NCBI GenBank assembly: GCA_020160755.1
Contig: JAIUPN010000015.1
Coordinates: 32,051-96,050, forward strand
Origin: Pseudomonadota bacterium
Lineage (GTDB): Bacteria; Pseudomonadota; Alphaproteobacteria; Sphingomonadales; Sphingomonadaceae
Reading direction: 5' to 3'
Length of the DNA: 64,000 nucleotides
In this document: positions 44,311 through 53,452 of the stretch, in pieces
Layout of the letters: every line of letters begins with the position of its first letter
How positions within the stretch are numbered: the stretch's first letter is position 1
Notes under the pieces: model-generated
Seen by the model: the letters and a program-made list of their open reading frames with translations, nothing else
Database searches by the model: none
What the model was told of the DNA's origin: nothing
Translations under genes and position numbers: made by a program

Positions 44311-44388
44311 CCTCGTCACCCCGGACCTGTTCCGGGGTCCAGACGGGGGCACGGGGGTGGATGCCGGATCAAGTCCGGCATGACGAGG
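44311..44388. repeat. Composite palindromic repeat (REP/BIME-like) between ribF and GDPD gene
   Basis: Two hairpins, ACCCCGGA-N5-TCCGGGGT (44318-44338) and ATGCCGGA-N5-TCCGGCAT (44361-44381), are enclosed by an outer 8-bp stem CCTCGTCA (44311-44318) with TGACGAGG (44381-44388). The whole can fold into a three-way junction. A shorter single-hairpin relative lies at 45464, on the other side of the same gene. Confidence 0.75.
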
Positions 44389-44395
44389 GGGTGTG

Positions 44396-45442
44396 ATGAC
44401 CAACAGCGAAGACTGGGCCAGCGCTCTCGAAGGCCCGAAGAAAAAGCCGATGAAGCGGCGCACCAAAATCGCGCTCTGGATCTTCGCCGCGATCGTCGCC
44501 TGGCTCACCCTGTCGAACGCCAGCTTCCTCGCCCCCGATCCGCAAGGCAAGCCCAAGCTGATCGCGCATCGCGGGGTCTATCACCTCTACGACAAGCGCG
44601 CCGCCGTCGGCCGCGACACCTGCACCGCCGCCTTCGCCTATCCGCCGAGCCATGAGGTGTTCGAAAACACCCCCGAATCGATGCGTTGGGCGGTCGGGCT
44701 CGGCGCCGCGATGGTCGAGGTCGACGTCGCGCCGACGAAGGACGGCAAGATGGTCCTGTTCCACGACTGGACCGTCGATTGCCGTACAGACGGCAAGGGC
44801 GAAACGCGCGACCTGACGCTCGCTGAGCTGAAGGCGCTCGACATCGGCTATGGCTATACCGCCGACGGCGGCAAGAGCTTCCCCTTGCGCGGCAAGGGCG
44901 TCGGCAAGATGCCCACGGTCGAGGAAGGACTTGCCGCGCTTCCGGTCCACCCGATCCTGTTCAACTTCAAATCGAACGACGCCGCCGAGGCCGACCAGCT
45001 GTTCGCGATCCTCAAAGCCGCGGGCCGCGACAGCCAGAAGATCGGCGACGCCTTCTACGGCGGCACCCACCCGGTAAAGCGGATGCGCGAACTGCTCCCC
45101 GCCAACTGGTCGTTCGACCTCAAGGGCGGCGCCAAGGCCTGCACGAAGGATTATGTCGCATATGGCTGGACCGGCATTGTCCCCGAAAGCTGCCGGAACG
45201 GCGTGCTCGCCATCCCGATCAACTATCAATGGGCCTTCTGGGGCTGGCCCGACCGGCTGATCGCACGGATGGACAGCATCGGCGCGCGCGTCATCGTCCT
45301 CGGGCCGTACGAGAGCGGCAAGTCGAACGAAGGACTCACCACGCCGCAGCAACTCGCCAAAGTCCCCGCCAGCTTCAACGGCTATATCTGGGTCGAGGAT
45401 ATCCGCGAGGTGGGACCTGCACTCAGGCCGCGCCAAAGATAG
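44396..45442 (+). CDS. Glycerophosphodiester phosphodiesterase family protein
   Basis: 348 residues from ATG at 44396 (GTG at 44393 also possible). One N-terminal membrane helix (IALWIFAAIVAWLTLS) puts the enzyme in the periplasm. GDPD motifs: LIAHRGVY, ENTPESM, VEVDVAPTKDGKMVLFHDWTVD. A roughly 25-residue insertion separates HRG from ENT, which is not typical. It would hydrolyse glycerophosphodiesters to glycerol-3-phosphate and alcohol. The gene is flanked by palindromic repeats at 44311 and 45464, and it interrupts the usual ribF-ileS order. Confidence 0.85.
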   Translation: MTNSEDWASALEGPKKKPMKRRTKIALWIFAAIVAWLTLSNASFLAPDPQGKPKLIAHRGVYHLYDKRAAVGRDTCTAAFAYPPSHEVFENTPESMRWAVGLGAAMVEVDVAPTKDGKMVLFHDWTVDCRTDGKGETRDLTLAELKALDIGYGYTADGGKSFPLRGKGVGKMPTVEEGLAALPVHPILFNFKSNDAAEADQLFAILKAAGRDSQKIGDAFYGGTHPVKRMRELLPANWSFDLKGGAKACTKDYVAYGWTGIVPESCRNGVLAIPINYQWAFWGWPDRLIARMDSIGARVIVLGPYESGKSNEGLTTPQQLAKVPASFNGYIWVEDIREVGPALRPRQR

Positions 45443-45463
45443 ATACTCCGCCCATAACCTCAT

Positions 45464-45491
45464 CGTCACCCCTGACTTGATCCGGGTGACG
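45464..45491. repeat. Short palindromic repeat after GDPD gene
   Basis: CGTCACCC and GGGTGACG form a perfect 8-bp stem (45464-45471 and 45484-45491), related to the composite repeat at 44311 by the shared TCGTCACCCC core. Confidence 0.6.
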
Positions 45492-45558
45492 ACGTGGGTA
45501 GTATCCTCCTGCTTCCAATTTCTTTGCGCACACGCAAATCTGCGCTAAGCGGCCGCGC

Positions 45559-48486
45559 ATGACTGATACGCCCTCCGCCGCCGAACAGCGCGATTATCGC
45601 GACACCGTCTTCCTGCCCAAGACCGACTTTCCGATGAAGGCCGGCCTGCCGCAGAAGGAGCCGCTGATTCTGGCGAAATGGCTGGAAGGCAATCTGGAGG
45701 GGCAGATTCGCGAAGCGCGCCGCGGCCGCGACCAGTTCATCCTCCACGACGGCCCGCCCTACGCCAATGGCGACATGCACATCGGCCATGCGCTCAACCA
45801 TATCCTGAAGGACATGGTCGTCCGCACCCAGACGCTGAAGGGCAAGGATGCGCCCTACGTCCCCGGCTGGGACTGCCACGGCCTGCCGATCGAGTGGAAG
45901 GTCGAGGAGCAGTATCGCAAGAAAAAGCTCAACAAGGACGAGGTTCCGGTCGAGGAATTCCGCGCCGAATGCCGCGCCTATGCGCAGCATTGGGTCGACA
46001 CCCAGCGCGAGCAATTGAAGCGCCTCGGCATCGGCGGCGACTGGGACCACCCGTACCTCACGATGGATTATGAGGCCGAGGCCACCATCGTCCGCGAATT
46101 GCTCAAATTCGCCGCAAACGACATGCTCTATCGCGGCGCCAAGCCGGTGATGTGGTCGCCGGTCGAAAAGACCGCGCTCGCCGAGGCCGAGATCGAATAT
46201 GAGGACATCGTCTCGACCCAGATCGATGTCGCGTTCGAGATCGTCGAGAGCCCGATCGCCGAACTGGTCGGCGCGCATGCGGTGATCTGGACGACGACGC
46301 CGTGGACGATCCCGGTCAATCAGGCTTTGGCCTATGGGCCGGACGTGGAATACGCGCTTATCCCCTACGGTGGAAAGAAGCTGCTGATCGCCAAAGACCT
46401 CGCCGAGGCGACGATGGAGCGCAGCGCCAACGCCTTCGATAACAATCTGACCAGCTTCTCCGGTTCGTTTGAAAAAAACCATCCTACGAAGACCATCATC
46501 GGCGCCGACCTCGCCGGCACCATCGCCCGCCACCCGATGCACGCGCTCGGCGGCTTCTTCGCGCGCCCGCGTCCCTTCCTCGCGGGCGATTTCGTCACCA
46601 CCGACAGCGGCACCGGGCTCGTCCATATGTCGCCCGACCATGGCGAGGACGACTTCGACCTGTGCAAGGCGAACGGCCTCGATCCCGTGTTCGCGGTCGA
46701 GGGCGACGGCAAATATCGCGAAGACTGGGGCTGGCTCGGCGGTCAGGGATCGGTGATCAACCCCAAGTTCAACGCCCCCGACGGCCCGATCTGTTCGGAC
46801 CTCCGCGAAGCCGGCGGCCTCCTCGCGGCTTCGGCCGATTACAAGCACAGCTACCCGCACAGCTGGCGCTCGAAAGCGAAGGTCATCTATCGCTGCACCC
46901 CGCAATGGTTCGTGCCGATGGACAAGGTGATGACGCATATCGAGCCCAAGACCCCGCGCGAAAAGCGCTGGGAGAATGAGGGCGGTGCGATCAATCCGGC
47001 CGAGGAGGATCTCTGCGCCGCGCCGACGCTGCGGCAGGCGGCGATGCAGGCGATCGACGACACGCGTTTCGTCCCCGCCAAGGGCCGCAACCGCATCGGA
47101 TCGATGGTCGAAGGACGCCCCGACTGGGTGCTCAGCCGCCAGCGCGCATGGGGCGTGCCGATCACCCTCTTCGTCGACCGCAAGACTGGGCAATATCTGA
47201 ACGACCCGGTCGTCAACGACCGCATCGTCGCGGCGGTGAAGGAAGGCGGCGTCGACGCGTGGAACGACGCGCGCGCGCAGGAATATCTTGGGCCGGACTA
47301 TGACGCCGCCAATTACGAACGCATCGTCGACATTCTCGACGTCTGGTTCGATTCGGGCTGCACCCACGCCTTCGTGCTCGAAAGCGGCAAATGGCCCGCG
47401 CTCGTCCGCCACGATGGCTCAACGCACAGCGCAGACCTCTATCTCGAAGGCAGCGACCAGCATCGCGGCTGGTTCCAGTCGTCGCTGCTCGAAAGCTGCG
47501 GCACGCGAGGACAGGCGCCGTACAAGGCGGTCCTGACCCACGGCTTCACGATGGATGCCAAGGGCTTCAAAATGTCGAAGTCGCTCGGCAACACGATCAG
47601 CCCGATCGACCTGATGCGCGACTATGGCGCCGACATCCTCCGCCTGTGGGCGCTGAGCGTGGACTTCACCGAGGATCACCGCATCGGCAAGGAAATCCTG
47701 ACCGGGGTCGCCGACCAGTATCGCAAGCTGCGCAACACCTTCCGCTATCTGCTCGGCGCGCTCGACGGGTTCGGCGAGGAAGAACGCATCACCGATGTTT
47801 CGGCGATGCCCGAGCTTGAGCGCTATATGCTCAGCCTGTTCGCCGACCTCGACGCGAAGATGGCGCGCGCGGTCGATGATTTCGACTATAACAGCTATAC
47901 GCGGCTGCTCGCCGATTTCTGCAACGAGGACCTCTCGGCCTTCTATTTCGATATCCGCAAGGACGTCCTCTACTGCGACCTCGGCCCCGCCGCGCCGCTC
48001 GGCACCGCCACGCGCCGCGCCTACCGCAGCGTGCTCGACACGCTCTTCCACGCGCTCGTCCGCTACGCCGCGCCGGTGCTGGTGTTCACGAGCGAGGAAG
48101 TCTGGGGCACGCGCTATCCCGATGCAGGCAGCGTGCATCTGCTCGAATGGCCGACGGTCGATGCCGCATGGAATGACGCCGCGCTCGCCGCGAAATGGGC
48201 GGGCGTCCGGACCCAGCGCGAGGCGGTGACCGAAGCGATCGAACCCTATCGCCGCGAAAAAACGATCCGTTCGAGCCTCGAAGCTGAGGTCACGATCCCC
48301 GATCCGACGCTCGATCCCGCGGCGCTGGAGGAAATCTTCATCGTGTCGGTCGCGCGCGCCGGCGACGAGCTGGCCGTCACCCGCACCGAAAACCACAAAT
48401 GCGGCCGCTGCTGGCGGCACCTGCCCGAAGTCGTCGAGGACGGCGCCTTGTGCAATCGCTGCGACACGGTATTGACCGCGGCATGA
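45559..48486 (+). CDS. ileS: Isoleucyl-tRNA synthetase
   Basis: 975 residues, class I synthetase. HIGH motif at residues 74-77 (GDMHIGHALNHIL) and KMSKS at 671-675. The editing (CP1) domain has TTTPWTIPVN, and the C-terminal zinc region shows CGRCWRHLP and CNRC. These features match the bacterial IleS1 type that is sensitive to mupirocin, although drug sensitivity is not read from the sequence here. Its stop overlaps lspA. Confidence 0.97.
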   Translation: MTDTPSAAEQRDYRDTVFLPKTDFPMKAGLPQKEPLILAKWLEGNLEGQIREARRGRDQFILHDGPPYANGDMHIGHALNHILKDMVVRTQTLKGKDAPYVPGWDCHGLPIEWKVEEQYRKKKLNKDEVPVEEFRAECRAYAQHWVDTQREQLKRLGIGGDWDHPYLTMDYEAEATIVRELLKFAANDMLYRGAKPVMWSPVEKTALAEAEIEYEDIVSTQIDVAFEIVESPIAELVGAHAVIWTTTPWTIPVNQALAYGPDVEYALIPYGGKKLLIAKDLAEATMERSANAFDNNLTSFSGSFEKNHPTKTIIGADLAGTIARHPMHALGGFFARPRPFLAGDFVTTDSGTGLVHMSPDHGEDDFDLCKANGLDPVFAVEGDGKYREDWGWLGGQGSVINPKFNAPDGPICSDLREAGGLLAASADYKHSYPHSWRSKAKVIYRCTPQWFVPMDKVMTHIEPKTPREKRWENEGGAINPAEEDLCAAPTLRQAAMQAIDDTRFVPAKGRNRIGSMVEGRPDWVLSRQRAWGVPITLFVDRKTGQYLNDPVVNDRIVAAVKEGGVDAWNDARAQEYLGPDYDAANYERIVDILDVWFDSGCTHAFVLESGKWPALVRHDGSTHSADLYLEGSDQHRGWFQSSLLESCGTRGQAPYKAVLTHGFTMDAKGFKMSKSLGNTISPIDLMRDYGADILRLWALSVDFTEDHRIGKEILTGVADQYRKLRNTFRYLLGALDGFGEEERITDVSAMPELERYMLSLFADLDAKMARAVDDFDYNSYTRLLADFCNEDLSAFYFDIRKDVLYCDLGPAAPLGTATRRAYRSVLDTLFHALVRYAAPVLVFTSEEVWGTRYPDAGSVHLLEWPTVDAAWNDAALAAKWAGVRTQREAVTEAIEPYRREKTIRSSLEAEVTIPDPTLDPAALEEIFIVSVARAGDELAVTRTENHKCGRCWRHLPEVVEDGALCNRCDTVLTAA

Positions 48487-49004
48487 GCAGCACCCGTTCC
48501 CCGCACCTGCGCTTCGGCCTGATCTTCGCCGCGGTCGCCTTCATCCTCGACCAGATTACCAAATGGGTCGTCACCGTCCCCTTGTCGCTCGAACCCAAAG
48601 GGCAGATCGAGATCACGAGCTTCTTCAACCTGACCTGGGCGGAGAATTGCGGCATTTCGCTGTCGATGTTCGCCAGCTGCACCGACACGACGCGCTGGAC
48701 GCTCGTCGCGGTGACGGGGATCGTCGCCGCCGCGGTCGCCTTCTGGATGACGCGCGAACAGGCGAAGGGCGACGTGATCGCGCTCGCGATGATCCTCGGC
48801 GGCGCGCTCGGGAATATCGTCGACCGCGTGCGTTTCGGCTATGTCGTCGACTTCGCCGACCTGCATTTCGGCGATTTCCGCCCGTTCATGATCTTCAACG
48901 TCGCCGATGCATGCATCACGCTCGGCGTGCTTTTGCTGGTTGCGCGCGCGCTGCTCTTGGGCGAAAAGGCCGGGAGCACGGACGGCCAGCCGTCCGCCGA
49001 GTAA
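48483..49004 (+). CDS. lspA: Lipoprotein signal peptidase
   Basis: 173 residues, four membrane helices. Catalytic aspartates: NIVDRVRFGYVVDF and FNVADACI. The NxG-type loop reads ENCGISLSMF rather than the common NxGAAFS, a sphingomonad-like variant. It cleaves the signal peptide of prolipoproteins in the inner membrane. The ATG overlaps the ileS stop. Confidence 0.95.
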   Translation: MSSTRSPHLRFGLIFAAVAFILDQITKWVVTVPLSLEPKGQIEITSFFNLTWAENCGISLSMFASCTDTTRWTLVAVTGIVAAAVAFWMTREQAKGDVIALAMILGGALGNIVDRVRFGYVVDFADLHFGDFRPFMIFNVADACITLGVLLLVARALLLGEKAGSTDGQPSAE

Positions 49005-49028
49005 CGGGGCGCATAGGAGAATATATAA

Positions 49029-49448
49029 GTGAACCGGACCACCGCCATCCTGGCCGCCTCGATTCTTGCCACGACGCTGTCGGCCTGCGGGTCGAACAGC
49101 CTGTTCAGCCGCGACCGTCCCGACGAGATGATGGTCTCGCGTCAGGCGCCGCTCGTCGTGCCGCCCGATTATGCGCTGACCCCGCCCGCGCCCGGCACCG
49201 CGCGCCCCGGCGGCGAATCGACCGCCGAACAGACGCTGCGCGCGCTCTTCGGCGGCCCGTCGGCGCGTAGCCCCGGCGAAACGCAGATCATCGGCAGCGC
49301 CGACGGCGCGCGCGCCGATCCCGGCATCCGTAGCCAGGTTGGCAGCCCCGACACGCAGGTCGTCGACAAGGGCCTCGTCGTGCGCGATATCCTCGCCGCG
49401 CCCGAAGGCGACGGCCGCGACGCTTCGGCGGCGATCCCGACCGCCTGA
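49029..49448 (+). CDS. DUF3035 lipoprotein
   Basis: 139 residues from a GTG at 49029. A lipobox LSAC at the end of a signal peptide. The DUF3035 pattern DRPDEMMVSRQAPLVVPPDYAL (shown here as MMVSRQAPLVVPPDY) is clear; the rest is low-complexity Pro/Ala/Gly. The family is confined mainly to alphaproteobacteria and is often found after ileS-lspA, but no function is known. AGGAGA upstream is the ribosome site. Terminator at 49474. Confidence 0.85.
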   Translation: MNRTTAILAASILATTLSACGSNSLFSRDRPDEMMVSRQAPLVVPPDYALTPPAPGTARPGGESTAEQTLRALFGGPSARSPGETQIIGSADGARADPGIRSQVGSPDTQVVDKGLVVRDILAAPEGDGRDASAAIPTA

Positions 49449-49473
49449 GCGACCCTGTGAACCGATGACGAGG

Positions 49474-49504
49474 ACGGCCCGGCAAAACCGGGCCGTTTTC
49501 TTTT
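49474..49504 (+). terminator. Rho-independent terminator of ileS-lspA-DUF3035
   Basis: ACGGCCCGG, loop CAAAA, CCGGGCCGT followed by TTTT, C, TTTT. Nine perfect base pairs. Confidence 0.92.
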
Positions 49505-49509
49505 GGCGC

Positions 49510-50178
49510 TCAGCTGAACAGGTTCGACAGCAGCAGCACCGCGACAAGGCTTTCGACCATCGCGCGCGACGCATGGCCGAACGCGCGCAGTCGGCTGCAT
49601 TTCAGGTGCTGGACGAACCAGGCGGTCTGGAGGGTGCCGAACCACAGCAGCGCCGCCAGCCCCAGCAGCGCGCCCGTCAGGATCGACCATTGGTGCGTCA
49701 GCCGGATCAGCACCTCGCTGGCGCCGAGCAGGATCGCGAGCAGCGCGACGACATAGCATTGGCTGTAAAAGGGTGCGCGCAGCGTTGCGCGCGTCAGTTC
49801 AACCTTGCGCGCACGCAGCAGCCGCGTCGCCATCATCACCGCGAACAGGCTGTATGAGACGATGCGCAACATGATCAGGTCGGTGTTTGTGCTCACCAGC
49901 GCCGACAGGCCGACCTTGCTCGTCACCACCGCATCATTGCCGACCAGCGCGAGTTCGGCGGCATGGACGAGGATCAGCGACAGCAGCAGGAACAGCGGCG
50001 GCGACAGCGTGTCGGTATATTGCTGGTCCTCGGTATCGCCCTGCTCAAGGTCCGAATAATCCATCATCTTTAAGGGACGGACGAGCGTGCGCCACAGCGT
50101 GATCGGATAAAAGACCAGCCAGGACATGACCTCGTAGAGCAATTCGTCGAGCGATTGCAGGAGGTTGAAGAAATTCAC
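49510..50178 (-). CDS. Integral membrane protein, permease-like, unknown
   Basis: 222 residues from a GTG at 50178, preferred because GGGGGG lies upstream of it; an ATG at 50199 would add 7 residues. Five to six hydrophobic segments, including LFLLLSLILVHAAELALVG, IVSYSLFAVMMATRLL and CYVVALLAILLGASEVLI. A cytosolic N-terminal amphipathic helix (NLLQSLDELLYEVMSWLV) and the LWRTLVRPLKMMDYSD loop are visible. No named family is recognised; a similar sphingomonad protein is usually called a permease. Confidence 0.7.
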   Translation of the reverse strand: MNFFNLLQSLDELLYEVMSWLVFYPITLWRTLVRPLKMMDYSDLEQGDTEDQQYTDTLSPPLFLLLSLILVHAAELALVGNDAVVTSKVGLSALVSTNTDLIMLRIVSYSLFAVMMATRLLRARKVELTRATLRAPFYSQCYVVALLAILLGASEVLIRLTHQWSILTGALLGLAALLWFGTLQTAWFVQHLKCSRLRAFGHASRAMVESLVAVLLLSNLFS

Positions 50179-50228
50179 CTGTCTACCCCCCTGCCGCATT
50201 CATCCGCGCAAGGCGGAGAAAGGATCTG

Positions 50229-50549
50229 CTATTTGAAGACCTTCTTCGGCGTCAGGTCCAGGCACTTCTTCCAGATCGGTTTCGCCTTGTCGGCATCAAT
50301 CTTGACCACCAGATGCCGGATATAGACGGTGTCCTTGTCGAGACCCAGCTTCGCACCGCGTCGTTCGCTTTCGGTAACCCAGTAGCGGGCAAATTTGTCG
50401 CCGGTGGGCGATGGCACAGCCATTGCCGCAAACTGGCTGTACGCCCGGCATTCCATCGCTTCGTCCAGTTGAGCTTCCTTTGCGACCATATCGTCGGCCG
50501 CCGCCGAAGCCAGCAACAGCATCGCAGCAAGCACGGTGCCGCCGCTCAA
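50229..50549 (-). CDS. Small exported protein of unknown function, coupled to dxs
   Basis: 106 residues with a signal peptide (VLAAMLLLASAAA). The rest is helical and polar, with one Cys near residue 34 and another near residue 96 (KKCLDL), which could pair. The ATG overlaps the dxs stop by 4 bp. No family recognised. Confidence 0.7.
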   Translation of the reverse strand: MSGGTVLAAMLLLASAAADDMVAKEAQLDEAMECRAYSQFAAMAVPSPTGDKFARYWVTESERRGAKLGLDKDTVYIRHLVVKIDADKAKPIWKKCLDLTPKKVFK

Positions 50550-52474
50550 GCCCGCACGCCCGCTTCCTCGACGCCCGCGCTGTTGTGGCGCAGCGCCTTC
50601 AGCACGGTATCGACGATCTGCGGCGCATTGAGCCCCGCCTCGTCATATTGCAGTTCGGGCTTGTCCTGATCCTGAAAGACGTCGGGCAGGCGCATCGTGC
50701 GCAGCTTCAGCCCCGCGTCGATCAACCCCTCGTCGCTCGCGAGCGTCAGCACATGCGCGCCGAGGCCGCCGACGCTATTCTCCTCGATCGTCACGCACAC
50801 TTCGTGAGCGGCAAGCGTCTTGCGGATCAGCTCTTCGTCGAGCGGCTTGGCGAAGCGGAGGTCGATCACGCTCGTCGACAGCCCGCGCGCCTCCAGCGTA
50901 TCGGCGGCCTTCAGCGCCTCGGCAAGCCGCGTGCCGAGCGACAGGATCGCGACGGTCTTGCCGGATCGCACGATGCGTCCTTTGCCGATCTCCAGCTTTT
51001 GCGGAACATCGGGCAGCGCCACCCCGGTGCCGTTGCCGCGCGGATAGCGGAAGGCGATCGGGCCATCGTCATATTCGGCCGCCGTATAGGTCATATGGAC
51101 CAGCTCGGCCTCGTCGGCCGCCGCCATCACCACCATGTTCGGCAAGGTCGCCAGGTAAGTGACGTCGAACGAGCCCGCATGGGTCGAACCATCGGCGCCG
51201 ACGAGCCCCGCGCGGTCGATCGCGAAGCGCACCGGCAGATTCTGGATCGCGACATCGTGCACGACCTGATCATAGGCGCGCTGGAGGAAGGTCGAGTAAA
51301 TCGCCGCGAACGGCCGCATCCCCTGCGCCGCGAGCCCCGCGGCAAAGGTCACCGCATGTTGCTCTGCGATCCCCACGTCGAAGGTTCTTGTCGGATGTGC
51401 CTTGGCGAATTTGTCGACTCCGGTGCCCGACGGCATCGCCGCGGTGATCGCGACGATGCGCTTGTCGGTGTCGGCGAGCTTCGCCAGCGTTTCGCCGAAG
51501 ACATTCTGATATTGCGGTGGTCCCGGCGGGGCCTTCGCCTGTACCCCGGTGACGACGTCGAATTTCTGTACGCCATGATATTTGTCGGCGGCGGCCTCGG
51601 CGGGGGCATAGCCCTTGCCCTTCACCGTCACCGCGTGGATCAATACCGGGCCATGGTCGCTGTCGCGGACATTTTCGAGCACCGGGATCAGATGCTCGAG
51701 ATTATGCCCGTCGATCGGCCCGACATAATAAAAGCCGAGTTCCTCGAACAAAGTCCCGCCCATCGCCATGCCGCGCGCATATTCGTCGGTCTTTTTCGCC
51801 GCCTTGTGCAGCGGCTCGGGTAATTTGCGCGCGAAGCGCCGCGCGATCTCGCGCAGCTCGATGAACGGCCGCGATGACACCAGCTTCGCCAGATAGGCCG
51901 AGAGGCCCCCGACGGGCGGTGCGATCGACATGTCATTGTCGTTGAGGATCACGATCAGCCGGTTGCCCGCCGCGGCGGCATTGTTCATCGCTTCATAGGC
52001 CATGCCCGCCGACATCGACCCGTCGCCGATCACCGCGATCGCGCGGCCCGGTTCGTCCTTCAGCTTGTTCGCGATCGCAAAGCCCAGCGCGGCGCTGATC
52101 GAGGTCGACGAATGCGCCGCGCCGAACGGGTCATATTCGCTTTCGCTGCGCTTGGTGAAGCCGCTGAGGCCGCCGCCCGTGCGCAAGGTGCGGATCCGGT
52201 CGCGGCGTCCGGTGATGATCTTGTGCGGATAGCATTGGTGTCCGACGTCCCACACGATCTTGTCGCGCGGCGTGTCGAACACATAATGGAGCGCGGTCGT
52301 CAGCTCGACGACCCCCAGCCCGCTGCCCAGATGCCCCCCCGTCGTGCCGACCGCCGAGATCATCTCGGCGCGCAGTTCGTCGGCGAACTGGCGGAGGTCT
52401 TCGGGCTTCAGCTTGCGGAGGTCGGCGGGGACATCCACCGTGTCGAGCAGCGGCGTATGCGGACGGTCGGTCAT
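50546..52474 (-). CDS. dxs: 1-deoxy-D-xylulose-5-phosphate synthase
   Basis: 642 residues. Thiamine-diphosphate motif GDGSMSAGMAYEAMNNA with HFG-type H in SVGTTGGHLGSGLG; the DRAGLVGADGSTHAG transketolase motif; and the C-terminal transketolase domain. It condenses pyruvate and glyceraldehyde-3-phosphate as the first step of the MEP isoprenoid pathway. Coenzyme supply may link to thiC at 60039 (thiamine synthesis). Confidence 0.96.
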   Translation of the reverse strand: MTDRPHTPLLDTVDVPADLRKLKPEDLRQFADELRAEMISAVGTTGGHLGSGLGVVELTTALHYVFDTPRDKIVWDVGHQCYPHKIITGRRDRIRTLRTGGGLSGFTKRSESEYDPFGAAHSSTSISAALGFAIANKLKDEPGRAIAVIGDGSMSAGMAYEAMNNAAAAGNRLIVILNDNDMSIAPPVGGLSAYLAKLVSSRPFIELREIARRFARKLPEPLHKAAKKTDEYARGMAMGGTLFEELGFYYVGPIDGHNLEHLIPVLENVRDSDHGPVLIHAVTVKGKGYAPAEAAADKYHGVQKFDVVTGVQAKAPPGPPQYQNVFGETLAKLADTDKRIVAITAAMPSGTGVDKFAKAHPTRTFDVGIAEQHAVTFAAGLAAQGMRPFAAIYSTFLQRAYDQVVHDVAIQNLPVRFAIDRAGLVGADGSTHAGSFDVTYLATLPNMVVMAAADEAELVHMTYTAAEYDDGPIAFRYPRGNGTGVALPDVPQKLEIGKGRIVRSGKTVAILSLGTRLAEALKAADTLEARGLSTSVIDLRFAKPLDEELIRKTLAAHEVCVTIEENSVGGLGAHVLTLASDEGLIDAGLKLRTMRLPDVFQDQDKPELQYDEAGLNAPQIVDTVLKALRHNSAGVEEAGVRA

Positions 52475-52529
52475 GCCGCCGTCATACTGGTAACCGCATG
52501 GGGTGTCGAACGAAAAGGGGACCCGCCGG

Positions 52530-53042
52530 TCAGCGAGCGGCCGCCGGATTTCGTATGTCCTCGGCCAGTCGCCAGCAATCGGCCGTGCGCCGGAAGCGTA
52601 GCGACCCGCCCGGCCCGGTCTTTTCTATCAATGTGCCGGGACCGTCGCCCTCACCGGGTTCGAAACGCCCCGGCACCCAGTCGGCGCGTTCGCTTCCGTC
52701 GGGCGACGACCTGAAATCGACCTGGACATAGACAAGCTGGCGCGGGTCGCCGTCCTTCGCCTCGAACAGCCGCGCCGACGCGCTGGTGACATAGCTGTAG
52801 TCGATCATCACGATCGGAAAATCTTTCGCAGCGCCCGCGCCATAGCGCGCGCGCACGGCTTCGCTGTTGGCAAACGGCCCCAGGAAAGCGGCGAAGTCGC
52901 CATTGCGGCACGCCCCTTCGGCCTCGGCCAGAAAGAAACGGTCGCTCTCGCTCGCCGTCTCGTCAGCCGCCGAAGCCCCCGCCGGCGCGGGCAGGCACAG
53001 CGCCGCCAGCATCGCCAGGCCTGCACGCACATCAAACGTCAT
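52530..53042 (-). CDS. Exported protein of unknown function
   Basis: 170 residues from the ATG at 53042. Signal peptide (RAGLAMLAALCLPAPAGASA), then a globular domain with ACRNGDFAAFLGPFANSEAVRARY (seen as GDFAAFLGPFANSEAVRARY) and SPDGSERADWVPG, ending RTADCWRLAED. Two cysteines may form a disulfide. Family not recognised. It is coupled to the membrane protein upstream by an 11-bp overlap. Confidence 0.72.
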   Translation of the reverse strand: MTFDVRAGLAMLAALCLPAPAGASAADETASESDRFFLAEAEGACRNGDFAAFLGPFANSEAVRARYGAGAAKDFPIVMIDYSYVTSASARLFEAKDGDPRQLVYVQVDFRSSPDGSERADWVPGRFEPGEGDGPGTLIEKTGPGGSLRFRRTADCWRLAEDIRNPAAAR

Positions 53043-53280
53043 CGTCACCCTTTGTCTCCTCGTCGCCCGCGGCCGCCTTCGCCGCGCCGACCTGCGCATA
53101 AAGGCCGCGCACCATCAAATCTGTGAACACGAGCATAACCCCGACCATGCCCAGGAACAGCGCGACCGCGACCGCGGGAAGCGGACCGATATTCTCGACC
53201 CCGTCCCGCTTCATCACGACCGCGACAAGCGCCGCGGCCACCATCAGCGCATAGCCTATAAAACGCGGCACGCGGCTCAT
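53032..53280 (-). CDS. Small two-helix membrane protein
   Basis: 82 residues from ATG at 53280; a start at 53376 with 32 extra residues is possible. Two membrane segments (FIGYALMVAAALVAVVM and VAVALFLGMVGVMLVF), and an acidic tail (GDEETKGDDD). The stop overlaps the exported-protein gene downstream by 11 bp. No family recognised. Confidence 0.62.
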   Translation of the reverse strand: MSRVPRFIGYALMVAAALVAVVMKRDGVENIGPLPAVAVALFLGMVGVMLVFTDLMVRGLYAQVGAAKAAAGDEETKGDDDV

Positions 53281-53452
53281 GACGCCGCGCTCACCGAGGA
53301 ACCAATGCCGCAGCGGGGGGATATGAAAGCGGCGAAGGCGTGTCGGTGCATGAAAGGTCCATGCGGCCAAACGCATCCTTCGGCAAGACGAAGCCGTTGC
53401 AATGGCGGGTCAATCACTTACACCCCCGATCAGAGGGGGCAAAAAAACAAGG

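Noticed and set aside
45466..47412. Long open frame antisense to ileS
   Set aside because: Same cause: stop-poor antisense of a GC-rich gene, no recognisable domain.
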